From Bacteroidota bacterium (lineage in GTDB: Bacteria > Bacteroidota > Bacteroidia > Sphingobacteriales > Sphingobacteriaceae): a stretch of 62,636 nt of DNA. The stretch is from contig JABDCF010000007.1 of the NCBI GenBank assembly GCA_013288235.1, forward strand, positions 1-62,636, given 5' to 3'. The notes under the pieces are model-generated. The model was not told where the DNA came from. It ran no database searches and saw nothing but the letters and a program-made list of their open reading frames with translations. Position 1 is the stretch's first letter, and the number at the start of each line of letters is the position of its first letter. The translations under genes and the position numbers were made by a program. Below are positions 45,026 through 55,400 of the stretch, piece by piece.

Positions 45026-46090
45026 TCAAACAATAGATTCAAGCATTTTGATATAAAGCTCAATACCCTCTCGAATCTCATCCACATAAACAAACTCATC
45101 AGCCGTATGCGACCTTGCCGAATCACCGGGTCCAACCTTTAGTGATGGTATATCTAAAAGTGATTGATCCGATGTTGTTGGCGACCCATATGTTGTCCTG
45201 CCTAAAGCAATACCTGCTTGTACTATTGGATGCTCTTTATCAATTTTTGATGGCTTTAGCCTGATGGAACGCGGGGTTACATCGCAGGTTACATGCTGGC
45301 GGATAATCTCTAAAACTTCTTCATTGCGGTAGGCGTCCGTAACCCGTACATCAACAGTAAAGGTGCAGCTGGCAGGCACGACATTGTGCTGCGATCCTGC
45401 ATTGATGATAGTAACCGACATCTTCACCGGCCCAAAAACCTCCGATTCTTTCGGGAAACGGAAAGTGCGGAACCATTCAATATCCGTTAGCGCCTTATAG
45501 ATAGCATTTTCGCCTTCTTCGCGGGCGGCATGGCCTGCTTTGCCGTGGGCAACGCAATCTAAAACCATTAAACCTTTTTCGGCTATAGCCAATTGCATTT
45601 GGGTGGGTTCGCCAACAATGCCGAAATCCAGTTGGCCAAGGTCGGGGATAATAAGCTCAAGGCCGTTTGCGCCCGAAATTTCTTCTTCGGCGCTTGTAGC
45701 CAGGCAGAAGTTATATTTAAGATTTTCCCTATCGTAAAAATAAAGGAAAACCGATATAAGCGAAACCAAACATCCTCCGGCGTCATTACTGCCAAGGCCG
45801 TAGAGTTTGCCATCCTCAATTTTAGCATCAAACGGATCACGCGTATAGCCTGAATTTGGCCTTACGGTATCGTGATGCGAATTAAGCAGTATGGTTGGTT
45901 TTGATGCGTCGAAATGTTTATTCCATGCCCAGACATTGTTTAGTTTGCGATGGGTTTTTATGGCTTTTTGTTGTAAAAATTGTTCTATCAGGTCGCCCGT
46001 CAGGCTTTCTTCCCGGCTAAATGATGGTATGGCTATTAGTTGCTGCAACAGGCCTACGGCCTGCTGGTAAAGTGTTGCTGTATCAGTCAT
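45026..46090 (-). CDS. argE: M20 family N-acetyl(succinyl)ornithine deacetylase (ArgE-like)
   Basis: A 354-residue M20 metallopeptidase-fold deacylase. The metal ligands and catalytic acids are seen in LLNSHHDTVRPNSGYT, GSNDAGGCLVS and ATSAEEEISGANG. The dimerisation domain follows (MSVTIINAGSQHNVVPASCT). The adjacent argH supports assignment to the arginine pathway, releasing ornithine from its N-acetyl or N-succinyl form; Bacteroidota often use the succinyl route, and the choice is not made from sequence. Confidence 0.88.
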   Translation of the reverse strand: MTDTATLYQQAVGLLQQLIAIPSFSREESLTGDLIEQFLQQKAIKTHRKLNNVWAWNKHFDASKPTILLNSHHDTVRPNSGYTRDPFDAKIEDGKLYGLGSNDAGGCLVSLISVFLYFYDRENLKYNFCLATSAEEEISGANGLELIIPDLGQLDFGIVGEPTQMQLAIAEKGLMVLDCVAHGKAGHAAREEGENAIYKALTDIEWFRTFRFPKESEVFGPVKMSVTIINAGSQHNVVPASCTFTVDVRVTDAYRNEEVLEIIRQHVTCDVTPRSIRLKPSKIDKEHPIVQAGIALGRTTYGSPTTSDQSLLDIPSLKVGPGDSARSHTADEFVYVDEIREGIELYIKMLESIV

Positions 46091-46110
46091 AAAATGTGCG
46101 GCAAAAATAT

Positions 46111-46216
46111 GAAGAATGTTGGAATGTTATAAAGTTTGAATGTTGAAATAGAGAGCAAAATTTACCGACTGCGAAGATATAACTTTGCAACCTTTCAACA
46201 TTCCAACGTTTCAACA
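46111..46216. repeat. Imperfect hairpin of GAATGTTG words
   Basis: The left arm with GTTGGAATGTTATAAAG and GAATGTTGAAAT pairs with the right arm CAACCTTTCAACATTCCAAC and CGTTTCAAC. It lies between the MFS stop and the argE-like start on the same strand, so it may separate the two units. Confidence 0.55.
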
Positions 46217-46220
46217 AGAA

Positions 46221-47525
46221 TTAATCCTCAATTTTCGAATATTTCCGGGTATCGCCCATCGTGATATAAAGTATTAATGATAGCGCGACACAAACGGTAA
46301 CATACCAGTAAAACCATTCCTGGTGGCCGTTATTTTTAAAATCAAGCGCGATATATTCGGCTGTGCCGCCAAATAGGGACACGGCGATGGCATAAGGAAA
46401 ACCAACACCTAATGCACGTACATTGGCAGGGAAAAGCTCGGCTTTTACCACTGCGTTAATGGAAGTATAGCCGCTGACGATCACCAGCGCGCACATGATA
46501 AGGGCGAAAGCAACCCAGGCATCTTTTGTGGCACTCAAGCTGGTTAATATAGGATACGTAGTTAGTGTGGCCAGGATACCGAACCCAATAAGCAGCGGTT
46601 TACGCCCAATCCTATCGGACAATAAGCCAAACACGGGTTGTATCAGCATAAAAACAACAAGGGTAAGGGATGATATAAGTGTGGCAGCATTTTTTGAAAA
46701 CCCGGATGTGTTCACTAAAAACTTTTGCATATAGGTGGTGAAAGTGTAAAATGCTACTGTTCCGCCCACGGTAAGCCCTATTACCACAAGGACAGCTTTT
46801 GGATGCTTCGCCAATTCACGAATGGTCCCGCGCGTGGTTCTGGCCTTACCGCCGTCTTGCTCCAGCGAAACTGACTCCTGCAAACTGCGCCGTAAATACA
46901 TTACTGTTATGGCCAATACTGCACCAATTCCAAAAGGTATGCGCCAGCCCCACTGGTGCAATTGCTGATCGGTTAAAAAAACACGTTGCAATAAAACCAG
47001 TACGCCTAACGCAATTAACTGACCCATAATAAGAGTAACGTACTGGAAACTGGAATAAAATCCCCGGTGCTTTTTAGTGGCCATTTCACTGAGGTAAGTG
47101 GCGCTGGTGCCGTATTCGCCGCCAACGCTAAGGCCTTGTATAATTCGTGCCAAAACCAATAACAAAGGCGCGGCAACGCCAATTTGCTTATAGCCTGGCG
47201 CTACGGCAATAATAAGTGAACCAATACTCATTAACGACACCGACAAGGTAAGCGCTGTTTTACGGCCTTTTTTATCCGCGAAAGCGCCCATTACCCAACC
47301 GCCAATAGGTCGCATTAAAAAACCAATGGCGAAAATGCCGGCTGTGTTTAATAATTGAACAGTTTGGTTTTCTTTCGGGAAAAACGCGCCTGAAAAGTAT
47401 AATGAGAAAGCAGTGTAAACATACCAATCGTACCACTCAACCAAATTGCCCAATGAGCCGCCAACGATTGATTTTATTCTTCCGCCGGTTGTTTGGGATG
47501 ATGTGGCTATGGTTTGATTTTGCAT
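46221..47525 (-). CDS. MFS transporter, metabolite:H+ symporter (MHS) type
   Basis: A 434-residue twelve-helix MFS permease of the MHS group (KgtP/ProP/ShiA-like). Typical signatures are GNLVEWYDWYVYTAFSLYF in helix 1, RPIGGWVMGAFADKKGRK in the first cytoplasmic loop, GLSVGGEYGTSATYLSE in helix 4 and LSDRIGRKPLL in loop 8-9. It imports an organic acid or amino acid with protons; the substrate is not identified. It is upstream of argE on the same strand but separated by a hairpin. Confidence 0.92.
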   Translation of the reverse strand: MQNQTIATSSQTTGGRIKSIVGGSLGNLVEWYDWYVYTAFSLYFSGAFFPKENQTVQLLNTAGIFAIGFLMRPIGGWVMGAFADKKGRKTALTLSVSLMSIGSLIIAVAPGYKQIGVAAPLLLVLARIIQGLSVGGEYGTSATYLSEMATKKHRGFYSSFQYVTLIMGQLIALGVLVLLQRVFLTDQQLHQWGWRIPFGIGAVLAITVMYLRRSLQESVSLEQDGGKARTTRGTIRELAKHPKAVLVVIGLTVGGTVAFYTFTTYMQKFLVNTSGFSKNAATLISSLTLVVFMLIQPVFGLLSDRIGRKPLLIGFGILATLTTYPILTSLSATKDAWVAFALIMCALVIVSGYTSINAVVKAELFPANVRALGVGFPYAIAVSLFGGTAEYIALDFKNNGHQEWFYWYVTVCVALSLILYITMGDTRKYSKIED

Positions 47526-47656
47526 AATTTTAAAGAAAACGATTTAGAACATATAGAGCAATACTTTCTACACAGTAAACATAAAATCTTTTTTGAAACA
47601 ATGCCTACCTAATAAATTTAATTATTTTAGCACACTATTCTCATTCAAAAACCCAA

Positions 47657-48289
47657 ATGAACGATAATTTCAGTTTTCTCGCTACACTAAAATCGGACCA
47701 GGAACTTCAAAACTGTATAGATAACCGTGAAAAATATATGCCCGAAACGGTAGAAGCAGCAGTGAAAGAATTGCAAAGCAGGGGAGTAATTTTAACAGAA
47801 GATGAATTGACAGTTATCGCGGAGGATGTGCAGGCGCGCAGGGATCAATTAAACTCGGGCGCCAATAACTACGGTTTTTTCAGCCGCAACGATAAAATCT
47901 ACCAGGTTGAAGATCCCGAAGCGCCTTTACTATATTCGAAACGGGCAATACTTGTATTTTCTATATTGTTCAGCGTTGTTTTTGGTTCGGTAATGCTCGC
48001 AATCAATGTTGGTAAAGTCCAATCAGCTACAAAAGCTATAATGGTTGTTTTATATGGCTTAGTGTTTACAATAATTCTGGCTGTGGTCGCTCAAAATCTT
48101 AACTCCAATACAGGTTTGGCTGTTGTATTTGGTTGTTTAGGCGCCCTATCCATGGAGTATTTATTTTGGAGACCATATATAGGTAATACGACACAATACC
48201 GGGTAAAACCCATTTGGATCCCCCTTGTAATTGGGCTGGCGATTGCAATCCCGCTTATAGTTTTAATAATTTATGCAGGAACTCTATAA
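47657..48289 (+). CDS. Hypothetical four-helix membrane protein
   Basis: A 210-residue protein with a hydrophilic N-terminal half (QELQNCIDNREKYMPETVEA, charged helices) and four transmembrane helices (about residues 95-117, 124-144, 150-168 and 182-207). I do not recognise a named family. It precedes an alpha/beta hydrolase on the same strand by 15 bp, so they are probably co-transcribed. Confidence 0.8.
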   Translation: MNDNFSFLATLKSDQELQNCIDNREKYMPETVEAAVKELQSRGVILTEDELTVIAEDVQARRDQLNSGANNYGFFSRNDKIYQVEDPEAPLLYSKRAILVFSILFSVVFGSVMLAINVGKVQSATKAIMVVLYGLVFTIILAVVAQNLNSNTGLAVVFGCLGALSMEYLFWRPYIGNTTQYRVKPIWIPLVIGLAIAIPLIVLIIYAGTL

Positions 48290-48304
48290 CTGTCAAATAA
48301 GAAT

Positions 48305-49105
48305 ATGAAAAAACTATTGCTTCTTTCATTCATTACTCAATTGTTGGTTGTGTCGTGCTACGGCCAATCCATTTCTTATGGTAATAACCCCGACGCGGGC
48401 AAATACTACAACATCCGCGGCATTAAGATGTATTGTGAAATTTATGGGCAGGGCAAACCGCTTTTAATGATCCACGGCAACGGCGGCAGTATAGCTTCTT
48501 TCAGTAAAAACATTCCTTATTTTTCAAAAAAGTATATGGTTATTGTTCCCGATAGCCGGGCGCACGGGAAATCAACCGATACAAAAGATTCGCTCAGTTT
48601 TGAGATGATGGCGGATGATTTTAGTGCTTTACTGGATACGCTTCACGTTGCAAAAACGTATGTAATAGGCTGGAGCGATGGCGGTATAAATGCTTTGTTG
48701 CTGGCAATGCGCCATCCTGATAAGGTAATTAAGCTGGCTTCAACCGGCGCAAATTTAACGCCAGATTCAACTGCCCTTATCCCCTCGCTATGGAAGGACA
48801 TGGTGAAACAATACAACGAACAAAAAAGCAAAGTGTGGGCAACCGCCAAAGAGAAAAATACATGGAAGATATTTTTGCTGGATTATTTCCAGCCTAACAT
48901 CCCCGCAACAGCGTTACATGCCATCAAATGCCCGTCCCTTATTATCTGCGGCGACCATGACCTGATCCCGGTTGAACATACGGCTTTAATCTATCATAAT
49001 ATCCCCGGCGCCTGGCTATGGGTAGTGCCAAATTCAGGACATGGCACACTTATCGAACACACCGACGAGTTTAACGCAAAGGTTAATGAATTTTTTGAAC
49101 GATAG
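48305..49105 (+). CDS. Secreted alpha/beta hydrolase
   Basis: A 266-residue alpha/beta-fold hydrolase with a signal peptide (to about SCYGQ). The triad is visible: S124 in VIGWSDGGINA, Asp in IICGDHDLIP and H246 in NSGHGTLIE; the oxyanion loop is MIHGNGGSI. The substrate (ester, lactone or epoxide) cannot be told. It converges on a small hypothetical gene, with low-complexity sequence between. Confidence 0.9.
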   Translation: MKKLLLLSFITQLLVVSCYGQSISYGNNPDAGKYYNIRGIKMYCEIYGQGKPLLMIHGNGGSIASFSKNIPYFSKKYMVIVPDSRAHGKSTDTKDSLSFEMMADDFSALLDTLHVAKTYVIGWSDGGINALLLAMRHPDKVIKLASTGANLTPDSTALIPSLWKDMVKQYNEQKSKVWATAKEKNTWKIFLLDYFQPNIPATALHAIKCPSLIICGDHDLIPVEHTALIYHNIPGAWLWVVPNSGHGTLIEHTDEFNAKVNEFFER

Positions 49106-49249
49106 GTGAGGAAAGAGTCAAGAAGCAAGAGTCAGGACAGGGAAGTAGTCTTAAGCCGAAAGTCTTAAGTAAAGACAATTTATGGCTGCTTTTGACTTAA
49201 CACCTCTTTTTATTTTTACTTCAGACTCAAGACTTCAGGCTTAAAAAAA
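49106..49249. repeat. Low-complexity intergenic stretch (GTCAAGAAGCAAGAGTC words)
   Basis: Contains GAGTCAAGAAGCAAGAGTC, a repeated AGTCTTAAG, and a complementary-type right side (CTTTTGACTTAACACCTC, CAGACTCAAGACTTCAGG). It uses the same vocabulary as the gaps at 53.5 and 54.2 kb. Confidence 0.5.
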
Positions 49250-49495
49250 TTATCCTGCTTTCTGGATGATAACTTCCGGATATTCTCTATAATGCATCTC
49301 AATAGCATCGCCAATTTCATCCAGCGGCAGGCTTTCTGCACCAAATCGATGTTCAACGGCTTTCCAAATCCCGAAATCGTTTTTCCTGATAATGTGACAG
49401 GTTGCGTAGTTAAATACACTAAAAGTGTAATTATCTGCGCTGTTGCGTATCACCCTGTATGTTTCTTCCTTAATTACAACCTCAAATGCTTCCAT
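49250..49495 (-). CDS. Small hypothetical protein
   Basis: An 81-residue protein (MEAFEVVIKEETYRVIRNSA...) with a compact alternating pattern (YTFSVFNYATCHIIRKNDFGIW) and an acidic C-terminal part. I do not assign a family. The Met at 49495 is preferred over one six codons earlier because it opens the hydrophobic strand. It is monocistronic and convergent with the hydrolase. Confidence 0.65.
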   Translation of the reverse strand: MEAFEVVIKEETYRVIRNSADNYTFSVFNYATCHIIRKNDFGIWKAVEHRFGAESLPLDEIGDAIEMHYREYPEVIIQKAG

Positions 49496-49562
49496 ATCGT
49501 TTAGGCTGCACAAAAGTAACGGTTAAATAACGTCTCCGCAATATTTACAGGGGGGTATTTTA

Positions 49563-49690
49563 ACGGTATTTTTTACCGTGTTTTAACGGTATTCAGCCCC
49601 CTCTAAATCTCCCCCGGTTGGGGAGACTTTAGCTTCGCTCGCTTTTTTAAAGGCCCTTCCACCTGGTTGGAGAGGGTTAAGTGGGGCTCT
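49563..49690. repeat. Mixed intergenic repeats and hairpins
   Basis: A short hairpin ACGGTA-TTTTT-TACCGT at 49563-49579 is followed by CCCCCTCTAAATCTCCCCC and GGTTGGAGAGGG words of the CCCTCTCC family. It lies between the hypothetical gene start and the aldo/keto reductase stop, and no gene is seen. Confidence 0.45.
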
Positions 49691-49693
49691 CAA

Positions 49694-50695
<1,002 letters not shown>

Positions 50696-50880
50696 AGATA
50701 AATGTTTTTACAAATATAAGCGTAATGGCGTTTTGTTATTGTAATATTTACTTGACCTCATTATCGTTTTCATCAAAACGACTTTAGATGTTTAAACACT
50801 AATTAATAACTTTTGTTGAATTAAATTCATTTTTTTTAATATATATCTGAATATAATTCTAATATTTATACATTTACAGT

Positions 50881-51360
50881 ATGATTAGCGAAACAGATAT
50901 CATACTTGATAAAACAGACCTGCACATATTGCGCCTGATGCAGGAAAATGCCCGCATCAGCAATGCCGACCTTGCGCGTGAGCTTGGCATGGCGCCTTCG
51001 GGGGTACTGGAACGGGTTAAGAAACTCGAACAAAAAAATGTAATACTTCAATATACCGCCCGCATAAACCCCGATGCCATGCAGCAAAAAATGCTGGCAT
51101 TTATTTTCATGAAAGCTGCCGATGGGCCCGGATATAATGATACCGCGCTTGAACTGGCCAAAATACCCGAAGTACAGGAAGTGCACCACGTTGCGGGCGA
51201 TGATTGCTACCTGGTAAAGGTGCGCACTTATGATTCTGCAAGCCTGGTGCACCTTATGCGCAACAGCTTCAGCAAAATACCCAACCTTTTAAGCACCCGC
51301 ACCACCATAGTGCTCGAAACGGTTAAAGAACAACAACAATTGGTTATACCCGAAAAATAA
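50881..51360 (+). CDS. Lrp/AsnC family transcriptional regulator
   Basis: A 159-residue Lrp/AsnC regulator with an N-terminal helix-turn-helix (LDKTDLHILRLMQENARISNADLARELGM) and a C-terminal ligand-binding domain (VQEVHHVAGDDCYLVKVRT). It senses an amino acid in related systems. The EamA transporter starts 6 bp after its stop, so the pair is one operon, typical for a regulator with an amino-acid exporter. The aldo/keto reductase across the promoter may also be a target. Confidence 0.93.
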   Translation: MISETDIILDKTDLHILRLMQENARISNADLARELGMAPSGVLERVKKLEQKNVILQYTARINPDAMQQKMLAFIFMKAADGPGYNDTALELAKIPEVQEVHHVAGDDCYLVKVRTYDSASLVHLMRNSFSKIPNLLSTRTTIVLETVKEQQQLVIPEK

Positions 51361-51366
51361 TACATT

Positions 51367-52323
51367 ATGCCTTTAAAATCACAAAAAACTGCGTCGCCCC
51401 TCTTGGTAATCATAGCCTTTGCTACAGTTTATCTTGTATGGGGTTCTACTTATTTTTTTATAAGGATAGCTGAGCAGGGTGGTATGCCCCCCTTTTTGCT
51501 CGGCGCTATACGGTTTACCACAGCGGGGCTTATATTAATGGGCTGGTGTGTTGTTAAAAAGAAAAAAATATTTGTTTTAAAGGATATTTTAAACGCCGCA
51601 GTAACAGGCCTGCTTTTGTTGTTTGTGGGGATAGGCATTGTTATATGGGCAGAAAGAACCATGCCAAGCGGTTTGGTAGCCATACTTGTATCGTCATCGC
51701 CAATATGGATTGTATTGCTCGATAAATCACACTGGGCTATAAACCTTAAAAATAAAGCTACAATTATAGGCCTGGTAATTGGTTTTGCCGGGGTGATCCT
51801 TTTATTCAGCGAGCAAATTGGCAACCTGTTCAATGGCTCCGGGGCACAATCGAAATTACCATGGATGCTGCTGCTGCTTTTAGGAACGATTGCCTGGTCG
51901 GTTGGGTCGCTTTATTCAAAACATAACCCGACCTCTGTGTCCGCTTCGGTCAATACAGCATGGCAGATGATCATTGCTGGTGTTGCTTATATGCCGATGA
52001 GCCTCGTGCATGGTGAATTCAATCATCTTAATTTGCATAGTATCCAAATAAATAGCTGGCTTGGCGTGCTATACCTGATAGTTTTCGGCTCCATAGCTGC
52101 CTACAGCGCCTATGTTTGGCTGCTACAGGTGCGCCCGGCTACGCAAGTGAGCACCTATGCTTATGTAAACCCGGTAATAGCGGTGATATTGGGCGTGGTG
52201 TTTGCCGGTGAGCATATTTCTTTAATACAATTGGGTGGGTTGCTTATTATATTGTGCAGCGTATTGCTTATCAATTTGGCAAAGTACCGGAAGGAGAAGA
52301 AGGAGTTAGCGTTAGTGGTCTGA
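51367..52323 (+). CDS. EamA/DMT-superfamily transporter (exporter)
   Basis: A 318-residue ten-helix drug/metabolite transporter with two EamA repeats: FATVYLVWGSTYFFIRIAEQG opens the first, and LLLLLGTIAWSVGSLYSK the second. VWLLQVRPATQVSTYAYVNPVIAV is a conserved late segment. Linked to an Lrp regulator, it is probably an amino-acid or metabolite exporter. A GTTGATTAA-type hairpin follows the stop. Confidence 0.92.
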   Translation: MPLKSQKTASPLLVIIAFATVYLVWGSTYFFIRIAEQGGMPPFLLGAIRFTTAGLILMGWCVVKKKKIFVLKDILNAAVTGLLLLFVGIGIVIWAERTMPSGLVAILVSSSPIWIVLLDKSHWAINLKNKATIIGLVIGFAGVILLFSEQIGNLFNGSGAQSKLPWMLLLLLGTIAWSVGSLYSKHNPTSVSASVNTAWQMIIAGVAYMPMSLVHGEFNHLNLHSIQINSWLGVLYLIVFGSIAAYSAYVWLLQVRPATQVSTYAYVNPVIAVILGVVFAGEHISLIQLGGLLIILCSVLLINLAKYRKEKKELALVV

Positions 52324-52325
52324 AC

Positions 52326-52405
52326 CGTTGATTAAACTGATTTGATTGATTTCATTGATTGTCTCGTATTTTTTTTGCCATTCACCTAATCAACCACTCA
52401 CCAAT
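52326..52405. terminator. Hairpin between convergent genes
   Basis: The left arm GTTGATTAAACTGATTTGATTG and the right arm AATCAACCACTCACCAAT are of the GTTGATT family. It lies between the EamA transporter and ABC ATPase stops, with a T-rich centre (TATTTTTTTTGCC). Confidence 0.5.
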
Positions 52406-53452
52406 TTAGTCCATTTCCTTTGGCAAGGATCGCGCCGGGGTTTCCCATTTGCCAAATTCATAGAAATCATCTATGCTTATGCTAATCTTGCTGCCTTTGG
52501 GGTATTTGCCCTTTGCGTAATTTGTGGCCCTTAAAATCACTTTGTCGCGTTCAATAATAAGTTCTTCATACAAGCCTTTAAATAAAACCTGTCTTACAGT
52601 CCATTTGCTGCCAAAGCCTTTGCCTATTTTCACATGTTCGGCATATATTACCACTGTGCCCCTTTTACTTTTGATACCAACCTTTTTCGCGTCGTCCGAT
52701 GTTAGTTGCGTGCTGCTGGCTAATATTTGAGCCGTATACAATAGCTTGGGTGAGTTATACAGCTCTTCGGGACTGCCATTTTCAACAATTTCGCCTTCTT
52801 TTAAAACAATAAGTTCATCGGCCATCGATAGTATTTCGGCCGGGTCATGCGACACCAATACCACTGTTACCCCCCATTCCTTTACAATATACCTTATGTC
52901 GTGCTGTAAACCTTCGCGATAAGTAGCGTCAACCTGGTTAAAGGGTTCGTCCAATAACAGCACTTCAGGCTTACTGATCAGTGCCTTTGCAATAGTTACG
53001 CGCTGCTTTTCGCCACCGCTCAGTTTGCCGAAGGGTTGGTCTTTAAGCGGCAAAATATCCAGCATGTTTAATGAATCTGTTATTTTTTTCGCTTCATTAA
53101 ACAACCCGATTTCTGCATTCCTCAAACCCGACCGCACACTATCCCAAACAGTTGCATTCAGGTCCATATCCTGGTTATTTTGGGTTACCAGCCGCATGGC
53201 TTCGTGAGCGGGCTGCAACCTTTCTTCGCGCTTTAAAATTCGTTCTTCCTTAAAAAAAACTTCGCCCGAATCAGGTTGTAATAAACCATATAATAAATTT
53301 AAAAGGGTTGTTTTCCCGCTGCCGCTTTCGCCAACGATGGCAGTAACTTTCCCTTTGGGGATGAGTATAGTAACATTATTCACACCTGAAGACTTATCGC
53401 CAAAATAGTTTTTGGTAACCGATATGGTTTCCAGGATCATTTCATTATGCAT
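52406..53452 (-). CDS. ABC transporter ATP-binding protein
   Basis: A 348-residue ABC ATPase with Walker A GESGSGKTTLL, signature LSGGEKQRVTIAKAL, Walker B VLLLDEPFNQVDA and switch His in VVLVSHDPAEIL. A C-terminal extension (about 240-345) resembles a TOBE-type regulatory domain (TVVIYAEHVKIGKG), as in import-type ATPases of the CUT1/POT-like group. No permease or binding protein is adjacent, so it is an orphan in this window. A nearer Met four codons in is an alternative start. Confidence 0.88.
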   Translation of the reverse strand: MHNEMILETISVTKNYFGDKSSGVNNVTILIPKGKVTAIVGESGSGKTTLLNLLYGLLQPDSGEVFFKEERILKREERLQPAHEAMRLVTQNNQDMDLNATVWDSVRSGLRNAEIGLFNEAKKITDSLNMLDILPLKDQPFGKLSGGEKQRVTIAKALISKPEVLLLDEPFNQVDATYREGLQHDIRYIVKEWGVTVVLVSHDPAEILSMADELIVLKEGEIVENGSPEELYNSPKLLYTAQILASSTQLTSDDAKKVGIKSKRGTVVIYAEHVKIGKGFGSKWTVRQVLFKGLYEELIIERDKVILRATNYAKGKYPKGSKISISIDDFYEFGKWETPARSLPKEMD

Positions 53453-53472
53453 ATAGTCGTATTTTTATCTGG

Positions 53473-53619
53473 GTCAAGAAACAAGAATCAAGAGCCAGGA
53501 CACAAGGATCAAGATAAAAAAGGGATTTGGATTGTCAAAGATAATATCTTCCTATCCTGCCGGGGTCCTTTTTATCGAAATTTTATTGGTTCTTGACTCT
53601 TAGTTCTTGATTCTTTGAC
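53473..53619. repeat. Long imperfect hairpin of CAAGAATCAAGA words
   Basis: The left arm GTCAAGAAACAAGAATCAAG (53473 on) pairs with the right arm ending CTTGATTCTTTGAC at 53619. By eye most of 30 positions pair with one indel. It lies upstream of the ABC ATPase gene and of the DUF1003 gene (divergent). Confidence 0.6.
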
Positions 53620-53727
53620 TTTATATTTCCAAACCTAAACTATAAAAGTTTATCATTAAAAAGAAATATACATTTGGGGTAATTAAATTATATTTAGAGC
53701 AACATTTAAAACAAAAAATCAAAAAAT

Positions 53728-54141
53728 ATGCATCACGGTAAAACATGGCACGACTCACACAACGATTCATTAAATTTTGGACAGCGCCTGTCCGATAGGG
53801 TAGCAAACGGCATGGGTTCATGGCGTTTCATCATCTGGCAAACAATTATTGTAATTATTTGGATGGCTGCAAATGTTGTCGGCTTCATTTATCACTGGGA
53901 TGTTTATCCTTATATTTTACTCAACCTTGTTTTTAGCACCCAGGCTGCTTACGCGGCCCCCATCATTATGATGGCACAAAACCGGCAAAATGAACGCGAC
54001 CGGGCACAGGCCGACGCGGATTATAAAACAAATTGCGAGGCTAAAATTGAAATAGAAGAATTACTATCGAAACTAAACTCTATTGAGATAGACAAACTGG
54101 ATAAAATCCTTGCTATTTTAGAGAAAATGGATAAAAAATAG
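53728..54141 (+). CDS. DUF1003 membrane protein
   Basis: A 137-residue DUF1003 protein with two transmembrane helices (about 33-55 and 65-85) and the family-typical pattern MGSWRFIIWQTIIVIIWMAAN, then a charged tail (NRQNERDRAQADADYKTN). It is paralogous to the longer copy at 40874-41329, but the two are on opposite strands with unrelated neighbours. Confidence 0.85.
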   Translation: MHHGKTWHDSHNDSLNFGQRLSDRVANGMGSWRFIIWQTIIVIIWMAANVVGFIYHWDVYPYILLNLVFSTQAAYAAPIIMMAQNRQNERDRAQADADYKTNCEAKIEIEELLSKLNSIEIDKLDKILAILEKMDKK

Positions 54142-54255
54142 AAGAAAAGAGTCAAGAATTAAGAGCCAGGAACCAGGATAAAAAGGCACTTGTGTTTCTG
54201 CCTTGACTCCTGGTTCTTTGCTCCCGGATCTTTTTCTTCTAACTCTTTTCTCTTA
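54141..54255. repeat. Imperfect hairpin downstream of DUF1003 gene
   Basis: The left arm GAAGAAAAGAGTCAAGAATT and GAGCCAGGAACCAGG pairs with the right arm CTTGACTCCTGGTTCTTTGC and CTAACTCTTTTCTC. Same vocabulary as the repeat at 53473-53619 on the other side of the same gene. Confidence 0.55.
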
Positions 54256-54278
54256 CCTTTTTCTTAGCTTTGCAGCCA

Positions 54279-55229
54279 ATGACACATATTGAAGACGCCA
54301 TTGTTCACGAAGCTGAGGCCGAGATAAAGCCAAAAACGCCAAAACAAAAGTTTTGGAACGTTGTAAAAACGATTTTAAAAATTGCCGTTACTACAACTTT
54401 ACTCATTTGGGTTTTTAGCAAGGTACCGGTACACCTGCTAAAAGCCAGGCTTTTACATGCCAATTACTGGTGGATGCTGGCTGCCCTTGTATGTGTGCTG
54501 CTATCAATGATAGTTTCGGCCTGGCGGTTGTTGAGTTTTTTCAGGTCGATCGGGTTAAAACTCAATGCCAAATACAATTTACGGTTATATTTCCTGGGGC
54601 TGTTTTATAATTTTTTGCTGCCGGGTGGCATTGGCGGCGATGGTTATAAAATGTACCTCATCAATAAAACCTATAAAACCCCGCTAAAAAAGTTATTCTG
54701 GGCGGTAATGTTCGATAGGTTAAGCGGCCTATGGGCAATCGGGCTTATCACCGTTGCCCTTATCTTCCTGATCCCACAGATCGACGTTCACATTACCATC
54801 CCGTTGGGCATATTTGCTGCGGGTTCGGCCATTTACTACTTCGTGGCTTACAAATTCTTTAAGGACTATACCAAATATTTTTTCGAGGCCCATGCGAAAG
54901 CACTGTTGCTGCAATCGCTGCAACTGACGGCAATTGTTTGTGTGCTTTTAGGACAGGATTTTACCGGGAAATTTTCACCGTATTTATTATCTTTTTTAAT
55001 TTCGGCGCTGGCAGCTATCATCCCGATAACTGCAGGCGGTGCCGGTGCGCGCGAAGCTATTTTTACAAAACTTTCGGACGTCTTCCCGATGGATAAAGGC
55101 CTGGCGGTGTTTCTGCCTGCATCATTTTATATCATATCACTAATAGTGGCATTATTAGGGGTTTACTACGTGATACGCCCCAGCCGGTTACAGGAAGGGG
55201 TGGTTGAGGAAGAAAATGTGAATGGTTGA
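54279..55229 (+). CDS. YbhN/UPF0104-type membrane protein (LPG synthase TM-domain family)
   Basis: A 316-residue integral membrane protein of the lysylphosphatidylglycerol-synthase transmembrane family. Seven or eight helices and the signatures RLYFLGLFYNFLLPGGIGGDG and PITAGGAGAREAIF are present. The catalytic synthetase half of MprF is absent, so a flippase-like or structural membrane role is more likely. The ATG at 54279 is preferred over a TTG three codons earlier. A TAGCTTTG element just upstream resembles a -7 promoter box. Confidence 0.85.
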   Translation: MTHIEDAIVHEAEAEIKPKTPKQKFWNVVKTILKIAVTTTLLIWVFSKVPVHLLKARLLHANYWWMLAALVCVLLSMIVSAWRLLSFFRSIGLKLNAKYNLRLYFLGLFYNFLLPGGIGGDGYKMYLINKTYKTPLKKLFWAVMFDRLSGLWAIGLITVALIFLIPQIDVHITIPLGIFAAGSAIYYFVAYKFFKDYTKYFFEAHAKALLLQSLQLTAIVCVLLGQDFTGKFSPYLLSFLISALAAIIPITAGGAGAREAIFTKLSDVFPMDKGLAVFLPASFYIISLIVALLGVYYVIRPSRLQEGVVEEENVNG

Positions 55230-55235
55230 AGACAC

Positions 55236-55355
55236 GTGAACGGTTGATTGAGTTGGATTAAGTTGATTGAGTTAAAAATTCGTTGGACCAAAAAAATGAG
55301 TTTTATTTTACAAACAAAAAACCATTCTCTGAGTCAACCCAATCAACTACTCACC
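55236..55355. repeat. GTTGATTGAGTT intergenic hairpin
   Basis: The left arm GTGAACGGTTGATTGAGTT and the right arm GAGTCAACCCAATCAACTAC (55331 on) are partly complementary. It sits between two rightward genes, 46 bp before the hydroxylase start, and so may end the upstream transcript. Confidence 0.5.
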
Positions 55356-55400
55356 AAAAATCCCTAATTTTACACTTTCTTACAAACCAGTAACTGATTA

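Noticed and set aside
44619..45056. A 145-residue + strand frame over the argH start
   Set aside because: Antisense to argH and overlapping the argE-like end; Ser-rich composition typical of a shadow frame.
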